From NCBI GenBank assembly GCA_017427545.1, contig JAFRSO010000076.1, forward strand, positions 26,782 through 90,781: a stretch of 64,000 bases of DNA, written 5' to 3'. This document shows positions 17,587-26,121 of this stretch, piece after piece. The translations under genes were made by a program, and so were the position numbers. The first letter of the stretch is position 1; each line of letters opens with the position of its first letter. The notes under the pieces were generated by a model, which searched no databases, was not told the DNA's origin, and was given only the letters and a program-made list of their open reading frames with translations. This DNA is from Selenomonadaceae bacterium (lineage in GTDB: Bacteria > Bacillota > Negativicutes > Selenomonadales > Selenomonadaceae).

Positions 17587-19752
17587 CTACCCCTTGAACC
17601 TCAACGCAAACATTGTGATATCGTCCGATTGTTCAGCCTCGCCGACATGTTTAGCCAAATCGCCGCGCATATTTTTCAGCAGAGTTTCCAAATCAGCTTT
17701 GCAGTCCGTCGAATTCATGAACGCTATCAATCGGTCGGGCAAATATTCTTCCTCCGCCACGTTCAATGCCTCCGTTACTCCGTCCGTGTAAAGGAAAATC
17801 AAATCGCCGCGCTTGAGGGAAATTTTCTGCTCTTTGAAAGGAATTTCGTCCATCGGGCCGAGAACAAAATTTTTTTCCACGTCGAGAAAGTCGCAATGAT
17901 TTTCTTCCGCGTGATAAATCACCGGCGGATTATGCCCCGCGTTGACGTAAACGAATTCGCCCGTCTCCAAATCCAACACTCCGACAAAAGCCGTCACGAA
18001 CATCATAGCTTCGTTATTGGCGCAGAGTTTATCGTTGGCGGCGGCAACAACTTCGGCAAGGCCGTCGCGATTGTGCGTCGATATGGCGAAATTTTTCAGC
18101 ACAGTTTTTGCAATGACCATAAACAATGCGGCGGGAATACCTTTGCCCGAAACGTCTGCGACAGTTATCGCCAAATGCGTCTCGTCGATAAAGTAGAAGT
18201 CGTAAAAATCTCCGCCGACTTCTTTGGCAGGTTTCATCGTCGCCAAAAGCTCAAAGTCCTCACGCGTCGGAAAATCTTTCGGCAACATTCCGTTTTGAAT
18301 TTCCGTGGCAACGTCAAGTTCGGTCTCAATGCGTTGCTTCTCGGCAGTCTCCTTTTTGAGCTTCTCCATGTAAATCTTAATGCCGTCCGTCATCGTGTTG
18401 AAGCAAGCCGCAAGGTGATCAATCTCGTCGCCCATTCTAATATCAAATTTTTTGTCGAAGTTGCCGCCCGCAATCTCCTTGACGCCTTCAGTCATATCTT
18501 TAATCGGTCTGACGAAACGCTCCGAAATTTTATTGCCGGACAGGAACAAAATGTAAAGCAAGCCGAATGCTACCTGCGCGGCAAAAAACGTCATGAAAAT
18601 ATAGTCGTCTTGAAGGTGTAAGCTGTAAGTTTCAATTTGATTGAAAAAATAATCACGGCTCTTTTGAGCGGCGGCAACAATGTCCTTGCGCAAAGTCAGC
18701 GTGCCGAAACTCCAGCCGATAGTTTTCATTGGCGCGTAAGCAAGAAGATATTCCTCGCCGTCAATCGTCACCGCCATAGTCCCGCTTTTGCCTTCGACCA
18801 TTTGAGTTGCCGCATAAGCCAAAGTTTGACCGGGAGACTTGCGTAAATCCCTGCCGCCCTCAACCGCAATGAGACTGCCTTTCTTGAGTGAGGAGAAAAT
18901 AACTTCGCCGTCCTTGTTCAGGATAAAGCTGAAGCCGTTTTCGCCGATAGTCGTATCATCAATCGCCTTGTAAATGTCGATATTCACAATGTCAATACCG
19001 ACGACGCCCGCCACATTTCCCGACGCGTCGTAATATGGTGCCGAACAGCCCAGCAACTGATAATCGTTGATGTTGAAATGGTTGTAGAGGTCGGACAAAA
19101 CCGGACCGTTCGCCGCAATCGCAGTTTTGTACCAAGGACGCTCGCGCGGGTCATAATCAAAATATTCACTTTCCTCAAAAGGCAGTGCGCCGTCCACGTT
19201 GGGAAAAACACTGCTGCAAATGAACCAGCCGTCCTTTGAGCCGACATAGCAGGAGCATTTGTAATTTATCAAAGATTTTGTAATCGGCTTCAAGAGCGTG
19301 CGAATATTTCCGGCAATGGCAATCTCGCGTTCAATTTCGGGACTCAAGCCGTATCGTTTAACATCGGGGCCGTAAGTAAAATAAGTTTCGGTATTAAAAA
19401 CCGGATCGAATTGCGGATTGAGGAGTTTGACGGGCTTATAGTCTTCAGGGTGCGAAGCAATTTTAGTCATGGTTTGTGACAAAATTTTTACCTTCGAGAA
19501 AAGCAAAGCCGTTTCCCTGTCAATGAATTCAGCGCGCGCCTTCGCCACTTCGCCGAGAGTTTTTTTCAGGTAATCCATAACCATGCTTTGAGTAAGATTC
19601 GCGCCCGCCCTGCCCAAATCGTCGCCCAACTTTTTCATTTCGTCACGAACATTTGACAGGCCGTAAAAAGAAAGACCGCTCATCGTCAGGAAAGACAATA
19701 TCCCCGCCGCCAAGACGAGGACGAGCAGCCTCTTTTGAATGTTCCACTTCAT
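17587..19752 (-). CDS. Cache-HAMP-SpoIIE (PP2C-type) serine phosphatase, copy 2
   Basis: 721 residues with the same plan as its paralogue: TM (about 8-28), Cache sensor (YGPDVKRYGL, DPRERPWYKTA, VAGVVGIDIVNIDIY), second TM (about 395-415), HAMP with KDMTEGVKEIAGGNF, and a C-terminal SpoIIE phosphatase (EVGGDFYDFYFID, VADVSGKGIPAALFM, SDDITMFALRF). The sensor halves of the two copies are clearly diverged while the catalytic halves are almost identical, so the pair probably feeds two different signals into one output. ATG with GAGGT upstream; starts 9 bases after the anti-sigma kinase stop, in operon with it. Confidence 0.93.
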   Translation of the reverse strand: MKWNIQKRLLVLVLAAGILSFLTMSGLSFYGLSNVRDEMKKLGDDLGRAGANLTQSMVMDYLKKTLGEVAKARAEFIDRETALLFSKVKILSQTMTKIASHPEDYKPVKLLNPQFDPVFNTETYFTYGPDVKRYGLSPEIEREIAIAGNIRTLLKPITKSLINYKCSCYVGSKDGWFICSSVFPNVDGALPFEESEYFDYDPRERPWYKTAIAANGPVLSDLYNHFNINDYQLLGCSAPYYDASGNVAGVVGIDIVNIDIYKAIDDTTIGENGFSFILNKDGEVIFSSLKKGSLIAVEGGRDLRKSPGQTLAYAATQMVEGKSGTMAVTIDGEEYLLAYAPMKTIGWSFGTLTLRKDIVAAAQKSRDYFFNQIETYSLHLQDDYIFMTFFAAQVAFGLLYILFLSGNKISERFVRPIKDMTEGVKEIAGGNFDKKFDIRMGDEIDHLAACFNTMTDGIKIYMEKLKKETAEKQRIETELDVATEIQNGMLPKDFPTREDFELLATMKPAKEVGGDFYDFYFIDETHLAITVADVSGKGIPAALFMVIAKTVLKNFAISTHNRDGLAEVVAAANDKLCANNEAMMFVTAFVGVLDLETGEFVYVNAGHNPPVIYHAEENHCDFLDVEKNFVLGPMDEIPFKEQKISLKRGDLIFLYTDGVTEALNVAEEEYLPDRLIAFMNSTDCKADLETLLKNMRGDLAKHVGEAEQSDDITMFALRFKG

Positions 19753-19761
19753 CGAAAGACC

Positions 19762-20169
19762 TCAGAAGAATTTTTTCATGCGCAGAATATTTTTTCCGTC
19801 CGCATATTCGTAAGAAATTTCGTCGACATTTTTTTTGACCAGGAAAATGCCCAATCCGCCAATTTCGCGCTCATCAATGTCAAGCGTCGTGTCGGGATCA
19901 GTTTGTTTGAGCGGGTCGTAAGGTCTGCCGCCGTCAATGAAAGTCATCAATACGGCAGAAGGATTTTCCTCAAACTCCATGCAAAAAGTCGCCGGGCCGA
20001 TTTCGGGATTGTAAGCGTAGCTGGCGATGTTGACAAAAACTTCCGCAATAACAAGTTCCGTTTGCATGACGACTTTCATTGAGCAATCACGCGCTTCGAG
20101 GTGTTCCGTTGCGAAGTCAATAACCGTTTGCAGATTTTCAAGCACTGCTTTAACAGTAATCTTTTCCAT
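19762..20169 (-). CDS. RsbW-like anti-sigma / serine-kinase ATPase (HATPase_c_2)
   Basis: 135 residues of GHKL ATPase fold. N-box-like ELVIAEVFVNIASYAYN, G1 FIDGGRPYDPL and a G2-like IGGLGIFLVKKNVDEI are visible. In RsbW/SpoIIAB relatives this protein phosphorylates its STAS antagonist and otherwise holds a sigma factor. Encoded between the STAS gene and the phosphatase, completing a partner-switching triad. No sigma factor gene is in the window, so the controlled partner is unknown. Confidence 0.92.
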   Translation of the reverse strand: MEKITVKAVLENLQTVIDFATEHLEARDCSMKVVMQTELVIAEVFVNIASYAYNPEIGPATFCMEFEENPSAVLMTFIDGGRPYDPLKQTDPDTTLDIDEREIGGLGIFLVKKNVDEISYEYADGKNILRMKKFF

Positions 20170-20181
20170 GTGAATTCTCCG

Positions 20182-20478
20182 TCAAGCAATCGTCATCAGG
20201 CTGGCAAAACCTGTCATATCCAAAACTTCCATGACCGCTTCGCTGACATTGATGAGTTTCATCGAGCCTTGCTTATTCATGCGCTTTTGAGCGACGAGCA
20301 AAACTCTCAAGCCCGCCGACGCGATATATTTCAGTTCGGCGAAATCGAAAGTCAAATCCTCCACGCCGTCAAGAGCGGTCGTAAGTTCCTTGGAAAGTTC
20401 CGGCGCAGAACCCGCGTCGAGCCTCCCGATAACTTTAATCGTCAATGCGTTTCCATTTTGTTCCTTTTGAATTTCCAT
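20182..20478 (-). CDS. STAS-domain anti-sigma factor antagonist
   Basis: 98 residues, a single STAS domain. The phospho-acceptor serine is probably Ser54 in YIASAGLRVLL. GRLDAGSAPEL near the start is typical of bacterial antagonists. Phosphorylated by the adjacent RsbW-like kinase and dephosphorylated by one or both Cache phosphatases downstream. AAGGAG lies 9 bases before ATG. First gene of the operon 20478 to 14119, behind two tandem promoter-like copies. Confidence 0.93.
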   Translation of the reverse strand: MEIQKEQNGNALTIKVIGRLDAGSAPELSKELTTALDGVEDLTFDFAELKYIASAGLRVLLVAQKRMNKQGSMKLINVSEAVMEVLDMTGFASLMTIA

Positions 20479-20500
20479 TTTTCAATCTCCTTTTTATCAT

Positions 20501-20550
20501 TTAGGGATTAGGGCTAGGGAACAGGGATTAGGTTTTTAACTTGTTCCTTT
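20501..20550. repeat. TAGGGATTAGGG-type intergenic repeat
   Basis: TTAGGGATTAGGGCTAGGG and AGGGATTAGG followed by a reverse arm (AACTTGTTCCTTT). It lies within the leader of the STAS operon, between its promoters and first gene. Confidence 0.7.
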
Positions 20551-20580
20551 CAAAGCTCTTTCCTTGCGGTAATGTCGATA

Positions 20581-20610
20581 ATAATATCACATTCCACCGA
20601 TTTTGTACAA
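20581..20610 (-). promoter_or_regulatory. Promoter with palindromic TTTTGTACAAAA over the -35, proximal copy
   Basis: Reading the minus strand: TTGTAC (20610-20605), 18 bases, TATTAT (20586-20581). The -35 is embedded in the 12-base palindrome TTTTGTACAAAA, a plausible operator. A second copy lies 58 bases upstream and a related one precedes the kinase at 23748. Confidence 0.6.
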
Positions 20611-20638
20611 AAAATTTTCCGATATGTCAACACCGATA

Positions 20639-20668
20639 ATAATATCACATCTCGCCGATTTTGTACAA
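20639..20668 (-). promoter_or_regulatory. Promoter with palindromic TTTTGTACAAAA over the -35, distal copy
   Basis: Same arrangement as 20581-20610: TTGTAC, 18-base spacer, TATTAT, with TTTTGTACAAAA around the -35. The two copies are about 45-base direct repeats at a 58-base period. Confidence 0.6.
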
Positions 20669-20709
20669 AAAATTTTTCGGCCGCCCGCTCAAAAATTTTT
20701 ATAAAAAAC

Positions 20710-20741
20710 TTGACAATGAGCATGTGGGGGGAGGGTATACT
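20710..20741 (+). promoter_or_regulatory. Candidate promoter for the small Zn-ribbon gene
   Basis: TTGACA (20710-20715) and TATACT (20736-20741) with a 20-base spacer, longer than ideal; GGTATA at 20734 would give 18. The spacer is G-rich (TGGGGGGAGGG). Confidence 0.4.
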
Positions 20742-20808
20742 AAGCGAGAAGTTTTTTTGTTTTGTAGACATGATGAAACTAATGATTTTTAAAAGGAGAC
20801 GATTAATT

Positions 20809-20994
20809 ATGTGTTGGGACGATAAACACCCTTGCCCGAATTGCGGCAAAGAGCATGAAGAGCGCGAAACCTTGAACAAATGCACTAATTGCGGACAAGT
20901 TTACTGCGGCTCTTGCAGTTACGGTTGTCCGAAGTGCGGCAACATGGGTTCTACACCCGTGACGTGGAATTCTATTCAAGGTAAATGGTGCTAA
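20809..20994 (+). CDS. Small cysteine-rich zinc-ribbon protein
   Basis: 61 residues with four CxxC-type knuckles: CPNCG, CTNCG, CGSC and CPKCG, enough for two zinc sites. It begins MCWDDKHP and ends KGKWC. ATG at 20809 has AAAAGGAGA 9 bases upstream; the frame continues further upstream but without a supported start. A strong terminator follows immediately, so this is a one-gene unit. Role unknown; zinc ribbons of this kind often mediate protein or nucleic-acid contacts. Confidence 0.8.
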   Translation: MCWDDKHPCPNCGKEHEERETLNKCTNCGQVYCGSCSYGCPKCGNMGSTPVTWNSIQGKWC

Positions 20995-21015
20995 GTAAAT
21001 AATCGTAGAAATTTT

Positions 21016-21051
21016 GCGGCGTGACCCTTTGAAAAGTTGCGCCGCTTTTTT
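21016..21051 (+). terminator. Rho-independent terminator after the Zn-ribbon gene
   Basis: Stem GCGGCGTGAC / GTTGCGCCGC (10 pairs with two G-T wobbles), 10-base loop, then six T. Confidence 0.85.
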
Positions 21052-21065
21052 CAGGAGAATTTGAA

Positions 21066-21564
21066 ATGGACATAAACGACATCAATTCAAATTCCAAATT
21101 CCGTTACTTCTATTGGCATCTTGGCTTTTGCCGGTTGCAAGTCGTTGACATCAATTCAAATCCCAAATTCAGTTACAACTATTAACTATGCTTTTACTGA
21201 ATGCAAGTCGTTGACATCAATTCAAATCCCAAATTCGGTCAAAACTATTGGCGAAGGGGCTTTTTACGCTTGTACTTCGCTGACTTCAGTCAAAATCCCT
21301 GATTCAGTCACGACCATTGGCGAAGAGGCTTTTAGAGATTGTGAATCGTTGACATCAATTCAAATCCCCGAATCAACCATTCTTGGTGAAGATGTTTTCA
21401 AAGGTTGTAAACCGTCACTCCAAATTTTGAGGGTGCCGAATACGAAAAAGGCTCGTAAAGCTAAAAATTCCGTTGCCAATACGGGTTGCATAGTTCCTTC
21501 GGTGATTTTTGTGTACGACATATATTGGATTACAAAAAGTATAGGAAATTTTCTGTTTGGCTGA
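21066..21564 (+). pseudogene. BspA-like leucine-rich-repeat gene with a frameshift near its start
   Basis: From 21077 the frame encodes repeats of the LRR_5/BspA type with consensus LTSIQIPNSVTTIG.AF..C.S, about five copies, then a non-repeat tail ending in YWITKSIGNFLFG. The only well-placed ATG (21066, behind AGGAGAATTTGAA) is one base out of frame. Removing one A from the AAA at 21074-21076 would give MDITTSIQIPNSV and join ATG and repeats perfectly. So it is a broken gene, a slippage-controlled gene, or a sequencing error. The first in-frame TTG downstream (21121) lacks an RBS. No signal peptide, unlike most BspA proteins. Confidence 0.7.
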
Positions 21565-21601
21565 CGAATGAATTCTTGTTTAACTTTGAGGAGGAAGCTT
21601 A

Positions 21602-22048
21602 ATGGACTTAGAAAGACTTACACAAAAAGTGGATTCATTAACAGAGCATGTGACTACAGGAACCAAATACCTTAAGCAAAACAATTACTACTCAGCCATT
21701 GCAGAGTTCGGTAAGGTTGCCGATAATCTCCCTGAAGCAATGGATTTGGCAACAAAGACTGAATCATATCCGCCGGTGGTAATTGGTTTGTATCTTCAGA
21801 CCGTAAGTCAAGCCTTGACAGCGCGTCAACTTGCTTATCTGTCTATAGGCGAGAAAGAAAAAGCTCCCGCCGATGAAGAAAAGGTCGATACGATAAATAC
21901 CTACATTTCCGCCATAAATGCTCAATCAGATATGAAATCGACGCTCGACAGAATCAAAGCAGAAGAGAAAAAGGAAGAAGGGGCGTCTTTAGGAGGATGT
22001 CTGATTATCATAGTCATTATTGTCATCATTTTTATGTTCCTCAAGTAA
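21602..22048 (+). CDS. Hypothetical protein with C-terminal membrane anchor
   Basis: 148 residues. Mostly helical soluble part (LTQKVDSLTEHVTTGTKYL, YYSAIAEFGKVADNLPEAM, reminiscent of a single TPR-like hairpin), then a charged stretch (RIKAEEKKEEG) and a C-terminal hydrophobic helix (GCLIIIVIIVIIFMFLK), so probably tail-anchored with the bulk in the cytoplasm. GAGGAGGAAGCTTA precedes ATG. Codon use is more AT-rich than its neighbours. Family not recognised. Confidence 0.75.
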   Translation: MDLERLTQKVDSLTEHVTTGTKYLKQNNYYSAIAEFGKVADNLPEAMDLATKTESYPPVVIGLYLQTVSQALTARQLAYLSIGEKEKAPADEEKVDTINTYISAINAQSDMKSTLDRIKAEEKKEEGASLGGCLIIIVIIVIIFMFLK

Positions 22049-22062
22049 TTAACAGCAAAAAG

Positions 22063-22098
22063 CCGGGAGTACTCTGCGGAGTAACTCTCGGTTTTTTT
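22063..22098. terminator. Bidirectional terminator between converging genes
   Basis: Stem CCGGGAGT / ACTCTCGG with one wobble, preceded by AAAAA and followed by seven T. Serves the tail-anchored protein gene (+) and possibly the hybrid kinase (-). Confidence 0.75.
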
Positions 22099-22116
22099 AT
22101 TTTTCTTATGTTATCC

Positions 22117-23748
22117 TTAAAGCTCTTTCCTTGCAGCAATATATTTGTTGACGGCGGCGATAAGTTGCACCACGTCAAACGGCTTGGCAATGTGATAGTT
22201 CATGCCGCTTTCCATGCTCATGCGTTTATCCTCGTCGCGAGAATTGGCACTTAGCGCGATAATCGGCAAAACTTTAGCGTCGGGGCGATCAAGTGCGCGG
22301 ATTGCACGCGTCGCCTCATAGCCGTTCATTATCGGCATTTGTATATCCATCAAAACTAAATCGTAATAGCCGGGCGGGTGCTTGATGAAAACTTCCACAG
22401 CTTCAACGCCGTCGGAAACCGTTTCGACTGAAAATCCCGACTCCTCCAAAATCGTTTCGGCGAGCATTCGGTTGAGTTCAATGTCATCAACCAAAAGTAT
22501 TCTGTGATTGCCGGTGGAAACAATTTCTTTGACCTCTTCGATAAAAGTTTTGTTGTCGTCGTCGTGATAAATTTTAAACGGAATCCCGACGGTAAAAGTC
22601 GTACCCTTGCCCTTTTCGCTGACGGCCTCAATCGAACCGCCCATTGCGTCGAGAAGTTTTTTCGTTATCGCAAGACCCAATCCCGCGCTAAGATAGCCCG
22701 TCTTAGTCGAAGTCTCTTCGCGCTCAAAAGTTTCATACATGCGCATCATAAAATCTTCGTTCATGCCGACGCCGTCATCAGAAATCACGAATTCGCAACG
22801 AATATAATTTGCGTCCTCGGAAACTTTTTTCTTCTTGGCGGAAAGTTTGACGTGACCGCCCGGCGGAGTGAATTTAATCGCGTTGTCGACCAAGGCTGAA
22901 AGAATTTTGCGGAAGTTCACGTCGTCGGTATAAACCATTTCTCGCGGCAAGTTGATTACGCTTTCAAGCGAAACATTTTTTTCAGCCGCCCGCTGTTTGA
23001 AGGCATGAACGACTACCAACACTTGCTCTTCCAAGTCGCAAACCTCGGAGCGCAGTTGCGTCTTGCCGTAAGTTATTTTGCTCATGTCCAAAAGGTCGTT
23101 GACGAGTGTAAGCATTTGACGGCTGCTTTCGTCGACTTTGGCCAGATAATTTCTCAAAAGTTCAGGCTCGTTGAGGTGCCGCCGCGCTAAATCTGTAAAT
23201 CCCATTATTGCGTTAAGCGGAGTCAAAATGTCGTGCGAGATGTTAAACAGGAATGCCGCTTTGACTTCGCTGGCTTGACGTTCCCTTTCCAATTCCATTT
23301 CCATGCGCAACTTCTCCTCTTGAATAAGTCGCCTTTCTGTAATGTCGCTGATAAAAACGTAAAACGCGTCGCCGTGTTCGGGAAAATTGGCGAAGTGCCC
23401 GTAATCGTCAATCCAACGAACTGCACCGTCTTTGCGGGTGATTCGATATTCCACGTGGTCGAGATGATCATTATCGGGATCGGCAATTTGCTCTTCGATT
23501 GACTCTTGAATAGCGGCGAAGTCGTTGGGATGAACCATCCCTTGAAAAGTGTAGCCGGTCAGCTCCCGGAATTCGTCGAGATTTTTGCAACCGTAAATAT
23601 CCAAAACCGCGCTGTTGACGTAAAAAATTTCGTAAGGCTCTTTGGCGGAGTAGACGAAAAATCCGCCCGGAACTTGTTCGGCGACCCACTTCAACATAGG
23701 CAATACCTCATACAAATACTTCTTGCCAAAAAAGTTATCCTTGCCCAT
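22117..23748 (-). CDS. Soluble PAS hybrid histidine kinase with one receiver domain
   Basis: 543 residues, no transmembrane segment. PAS/PAC region at about 20-140 (GGFFVYSAKEPYEIFYVNSA, WIDDYGHFANF, FISDITERR), coiled coil, HisKA with FNISHDILTPLNAI (His172; Asp replaces the usual Glu after His), HATPase_c (VDNAIKFTPPGG, SDDGVGMN, SAGLGLAI), and a receiver (ILLVDDIELN, phospho-Asp in LMDIQMPIMNG). Start placed at ATG 23748 with GGGAGGG just upstream; TTG at 23760 is the alternative. Its promoter shares a palindromic -35 with the STAS operon, suggesting common control. Confidence 0.9.
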   Translation of the reverse strand: MGKDNFFGKKYLYEVLPMLKWVAEQVPGGFFVYSAKEPYEIFYVNSAVLDIYGCKNLDEFRELTGYTFQGMVHPNDFAAIQESIEEQIADPDNDHLDHVEYRITRKDGAVRWIDDYGHFANFPEHGDAFYVFISDITERRLIQEEKLRMEMELERERQASEVKAAFLFNISHDILTPLNAIMGFTDLARRHLNEPELLRNYLAKVDESSRQMLTLVNDLLDMSKITYGKTQLRSEVCDLEEQVLVVVHAFKQRAAEKNVSLESVINLPREMVYTDDVNFRKILSALVDNAIKFTPPGGHVKLSAKKKKVSEDANYIRCEFVISDDGVGMNEDFMMRMYETFEREETSTKTGYLSAGLGLAITKKLLDAMGGSIEAVSEKGKGTTFTVGIPFKIYHDDDNKTFIEEVKEIVSTGNHRILLVDDIELNRMLAETILEESGFSVETVSDGVEAVEVFIKHPPGYYDLVLMDIQMPIMNGYEATRAIRALDRPDAKVLPIIALSANSRDEDKRMSMESGMNYHIAKPFDVVQLIAAVNKYIAARKEL

Positions 23749-23784
23749 TTTCCCTCCCAAGAACTGCTAAAAATTTTTTCTGTC

Positions 23785-23814
23785 ATAATAACACAGCTTG
23801 TCAAATTTGTACAA
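23785..23814 (-). promoter_or_regulatory. Promoter of the soluble hybrid kinase, TTTGTACAAA motif
   Basis: Minus strand: TTGTAC (23814-23809), 18 bases, TATTAT (23790-23785); TTTGTACAAA is palindromic. Same spacing and elements as the two copies at 20581 and 20639. Confidence 0.6.
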
Positions 23815-23850
23815 AGTTTTTTTTGCACGGGAAGAAATTTTTTATCGAAG

Positions 23851-25827
23851 TCAAAAGTGCTCTTCCAATTTTAAAATCACGTCGCGAAGTTCAGCGGCTC
23901 GTTCAAATTCCAAATTCCTCGACGCCTCCCGCATTTCAGCCGTCAAACTTTTTACCAGGTTGCGCTTTTGAGCAGGCGTCAATTTTTTTATCAGCTCGCT
24001 TGCAGACTTAGATTTTTTGTCGGATTTTTTCAGCGGCAATTCTATCAGCGGCGCAATCGGCTTTTCAATCGTCCGCGGTGTCACGTGGAATTTTGCGTTG
24101 TAAGCCTCCTGAATTTTTCGACGTCGCGCAGTCTCGTCCATTGCCCGCCGCATTGAATCCGTCACCCGTTCCGCGTATAAAATTACTTTCCCGTGAACGT
24201 TTCGTGCCGCCCGACCGATTGTTTGAATCAGTGACGTATCCGAACGCAAGAACCCTTCCTTGTCCGCGTCCAAAATCGCAATCAGTGAAACTTCCGGCAT
24301 GTCCAAACCCTCGCGCAGTAAATTTATTCCGACGAGCACATCAAATTTCCCCGCGCGCAAGTCGTGAATTATTTCCGCCCGCTCCAATGTCACCACGTCC
24401 GAATGTAAATATTTCACGCGAATTTTTACGCCGCTCAAATAGTCTGTCAACTCCTCGGCGAATTTTTTTGTCAGCGTCGTGATTAAAACTCGTTCGTTCA
24501 TTTGGACGCGCTGATTGATTTCCGAAATTAAATCGTCAATTTGATTTTCAATCGGGCGCACTTCGACTATCGGATCAAGCAGCCCCGTCGGTCTGATAAT
24601 TTGTTCGACCGTGTTTTGAGATTCGGCAAGTTCGTATTCTGCGGGCGTCGCCGATACGCAAATTATCTGCGAAATTTTTTCGTTAAACTCGTCAAAAGTC
24701 AGCGGCCGATTATCCCTCGCGCTCGGAAGCCTGAAGCCGTTTTCGACCAAAGAATTTTTCCGCGATTGATCGCCGGCGTACATTGCTCGAAGTTGCGGAA
24801 GCGTTACGTGCGATTCGTCCACGACCGTCAAAAATTTTTCGGGGAAATAATCAATCAGCGTGAACGGCGGCTCACCGGCATTTCGTCCCGTCAAATGCCG
24901 CGAATAATTTTCGATTCCCGAACAATAGCCCATTTCCGCTATCATTTCCAAATCAAAACGCGTCCGCTGTTCGATTCGTTGAGCCTCGATTAATTTTCCC
25001 TGCGCCGTGAAATTTTCGACTTGCTCGGCCATTTCCGCCCGAATAGCTTTTTCAGCACGCTCCAAGTCGTCAACGTCCGTCACGTAATGCGACGCGGGGA
25101 AGATAAAAATTTCATCTCGACGCCCGATAACCTTGCCCGTCAAAATTTCAAACTCGGAAATTTTATCTACCTCGTCGCCGAAAAGTTCAATCCTCAAAGC
25201 TCGACCGTTATAGCCCGCTGGCGTGACTTCGATAACGTCGCCGCGCACTCGAAATTTTCCGCGCTCAATGATGATGTCGTTGCGTTCGTAGCGAATTTCA
25301 ATCAGCCGCCGCAAAATTTTTTCCCGCGAAATGATTTGTCCAACTTTCAAGTGCAAGAGCAATTTATAATAACTTTCCGGCGAACCTAAACCGTAAATGC
25401 ATGAAACGCTTGCCACAATAATCACGTCGCGCCGCTCAAATAAACTGCACGTCGCGGAGTGGCGCATTTGATCAATCTCGTCATTAATCGACGCGTCCTT
25501 TTCGATGTAAGTATCAGTCGCGGCAATGTAGGCTTCGGGCTGATAATAATCGTAGTAGCTGACGAAGTAGCCGACGTAATTTTCCGGAAAAAAACTTTTG
25601 AATTCGGCGGCAAGCTGCGCGGCTAAAGTTTTATTATGTGCAATGACGAGTGTCGGCAACTGAACCTGTTCGATGACTTTTGCAATCGTGAAAGTTTTTC
25701 CGGTACCCGTCGCGCCCAATAAAACTTGCGCCCTCAAGCCCGCGTCCAATCCCGCCGACAATGATTCTATCGCTTGAGGTTGATCGCCCGTCGGCTGAAA
25801 TGTCGAGACAACTTTAAATTTTTTCAT
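23851..25827 (-). CDS. uvrB: UvrABC excinuclease subunit B
   Basis: Damage-verification helicase of nucleotide excision repair; 658 residues, normal length. Walker [13 protein letters not shown], the beta-hairpin region [31 protein letters not shown], Walker [11 protein letters not shown], helicase motifs [22 protein letters not shown] and [29 protein letters not shown], and a C-terminal UVR domain ([19 protein letters not shown]) that contacts UvrC. No uvrA or uvrC adjacent. ATG at 25827 behind GAGGAAC. Confidence 0.98.
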   Translation of the reverse strand: MKKFKVVSTFQPTGDQPQAIESLSAGLDAGLRAQVLLGATGTGKTFTIAKVIEQVQLPTLVIAHNKTLAAQLAAEFKSFFPENYVGYFVSYYDYYQPEAYIAATDTYIEKDASINDEIDQMRHSATCSLFERRDVIIVASVSCIYGLGSPESYYKLLLHLKVGQIISREKILRRLIEIRYERNDIIIERGKFRVRGDVIEVTPAGYNGRALRIELFGDEVDKISEFEILTGKVIGRRDEIFIFPASHYVTDVDDLERAEKAIRAEMAEQVENFTAQGKLIEAQRIEQRTRFDLEMIAEMGYCSGIENYSRHLTGRNAGEPPFTLIDYFPEKFLTVVDESHVTLPQLRAMYAGDQSRKNSLVENGFRLPSARDNRPLTFDEFNEKISQIICVSATPAEYELAESQNTVEQIIRPTGLLDPIVEVRPIENQIDDLISEINQRVQMNERVLITTLTKKFAEELTDYLSGVKIRVKYLHSDVVTLERAEIIHDLRAGKFDVLVGINLLREGLDMPEVSLIAILDADKEGFLRSDTSLIQTIGRAARNVHGKVILYAERVTDSMRRAMDETARRRKIQEAYNAKFHVTPRTIEKPIAPLIELPLKKSDKKSKSASELIKKLTPAQKRNLVKSLTAEMREASRNLEFERAAELRDVILKLEEHF

Positions 25828-25863
25828 TACAAGTTCCTCATGATTCGCCGAGGTTTTCTATAG

Positions 25864-26109
25864 TTATGCCAATGCCGCATTATCAAGTTCAAAACGATTT
25901 CCTTCAATATACTTTTTATGACGTTCTTTCATTATTTCTAATGCCTTACTTGCAACCTTCATATCTTGACGATTAAAAATTCCTTCATCACCTTTCGCAG
26001 GATACCAACCCGGCTGATCAACTATGATTTTTTGCTCTTTATAAGTATATTCTACCTGTCTAACGTCACGATGAAGAATTTCGCCTGTTTCAGGATGAAT
26101 TTTTTCCAT
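25864..26109 (-). CDS. MqsA-like antitoxin, short form without zinc or HTH domains
   Basis: 81 residues. YTYKEQKIIVDQPGWYPAKGDE resembles the MqsA N-terminal domain around its GWYC..C motif, but all zinc-ligand cysteines are absent and there is no C-terminal helix-turn-helix, so it probably cannot act as the usual DNA-binding autorepressor. The C-terminal half (IFNRQDMKVASKALEIMKERH) is helical. Begins 12 bases after the toxin stop, toxin-first as in mqsRA. ATG at 26109 has AGAGGTG upstream; a TTG two codons earlier is possible. More AT-rich than neighbours. Confidence 0.72.
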   Translation of the reverse strand: MEKIHPETGEILHRDVRQVEYTYKEQKIIVDQPGWYPAKGDEGIFNRQDMKVASKALEIMKERHKKYIEGNRFELDNAALA

Positions 26110-26121
26110 TTTCAAACACCT

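Noticed and set aside
20550..20885. A 111-codon minus-strand reading frame
   Set aside because: It spans tandem promoter repeats and the antisense of the Zn-ribbon gene, has no RBS and no protein-like composition.
21130..21380. Regularly spaced direct repeats (GACATCAATTCAAATCCC) that look CRISPR-like
   Set aside because: They are in-frame codons for leucine-rich repeats; spacers are not unique and the unit is translated as LTSIQIPNSV.
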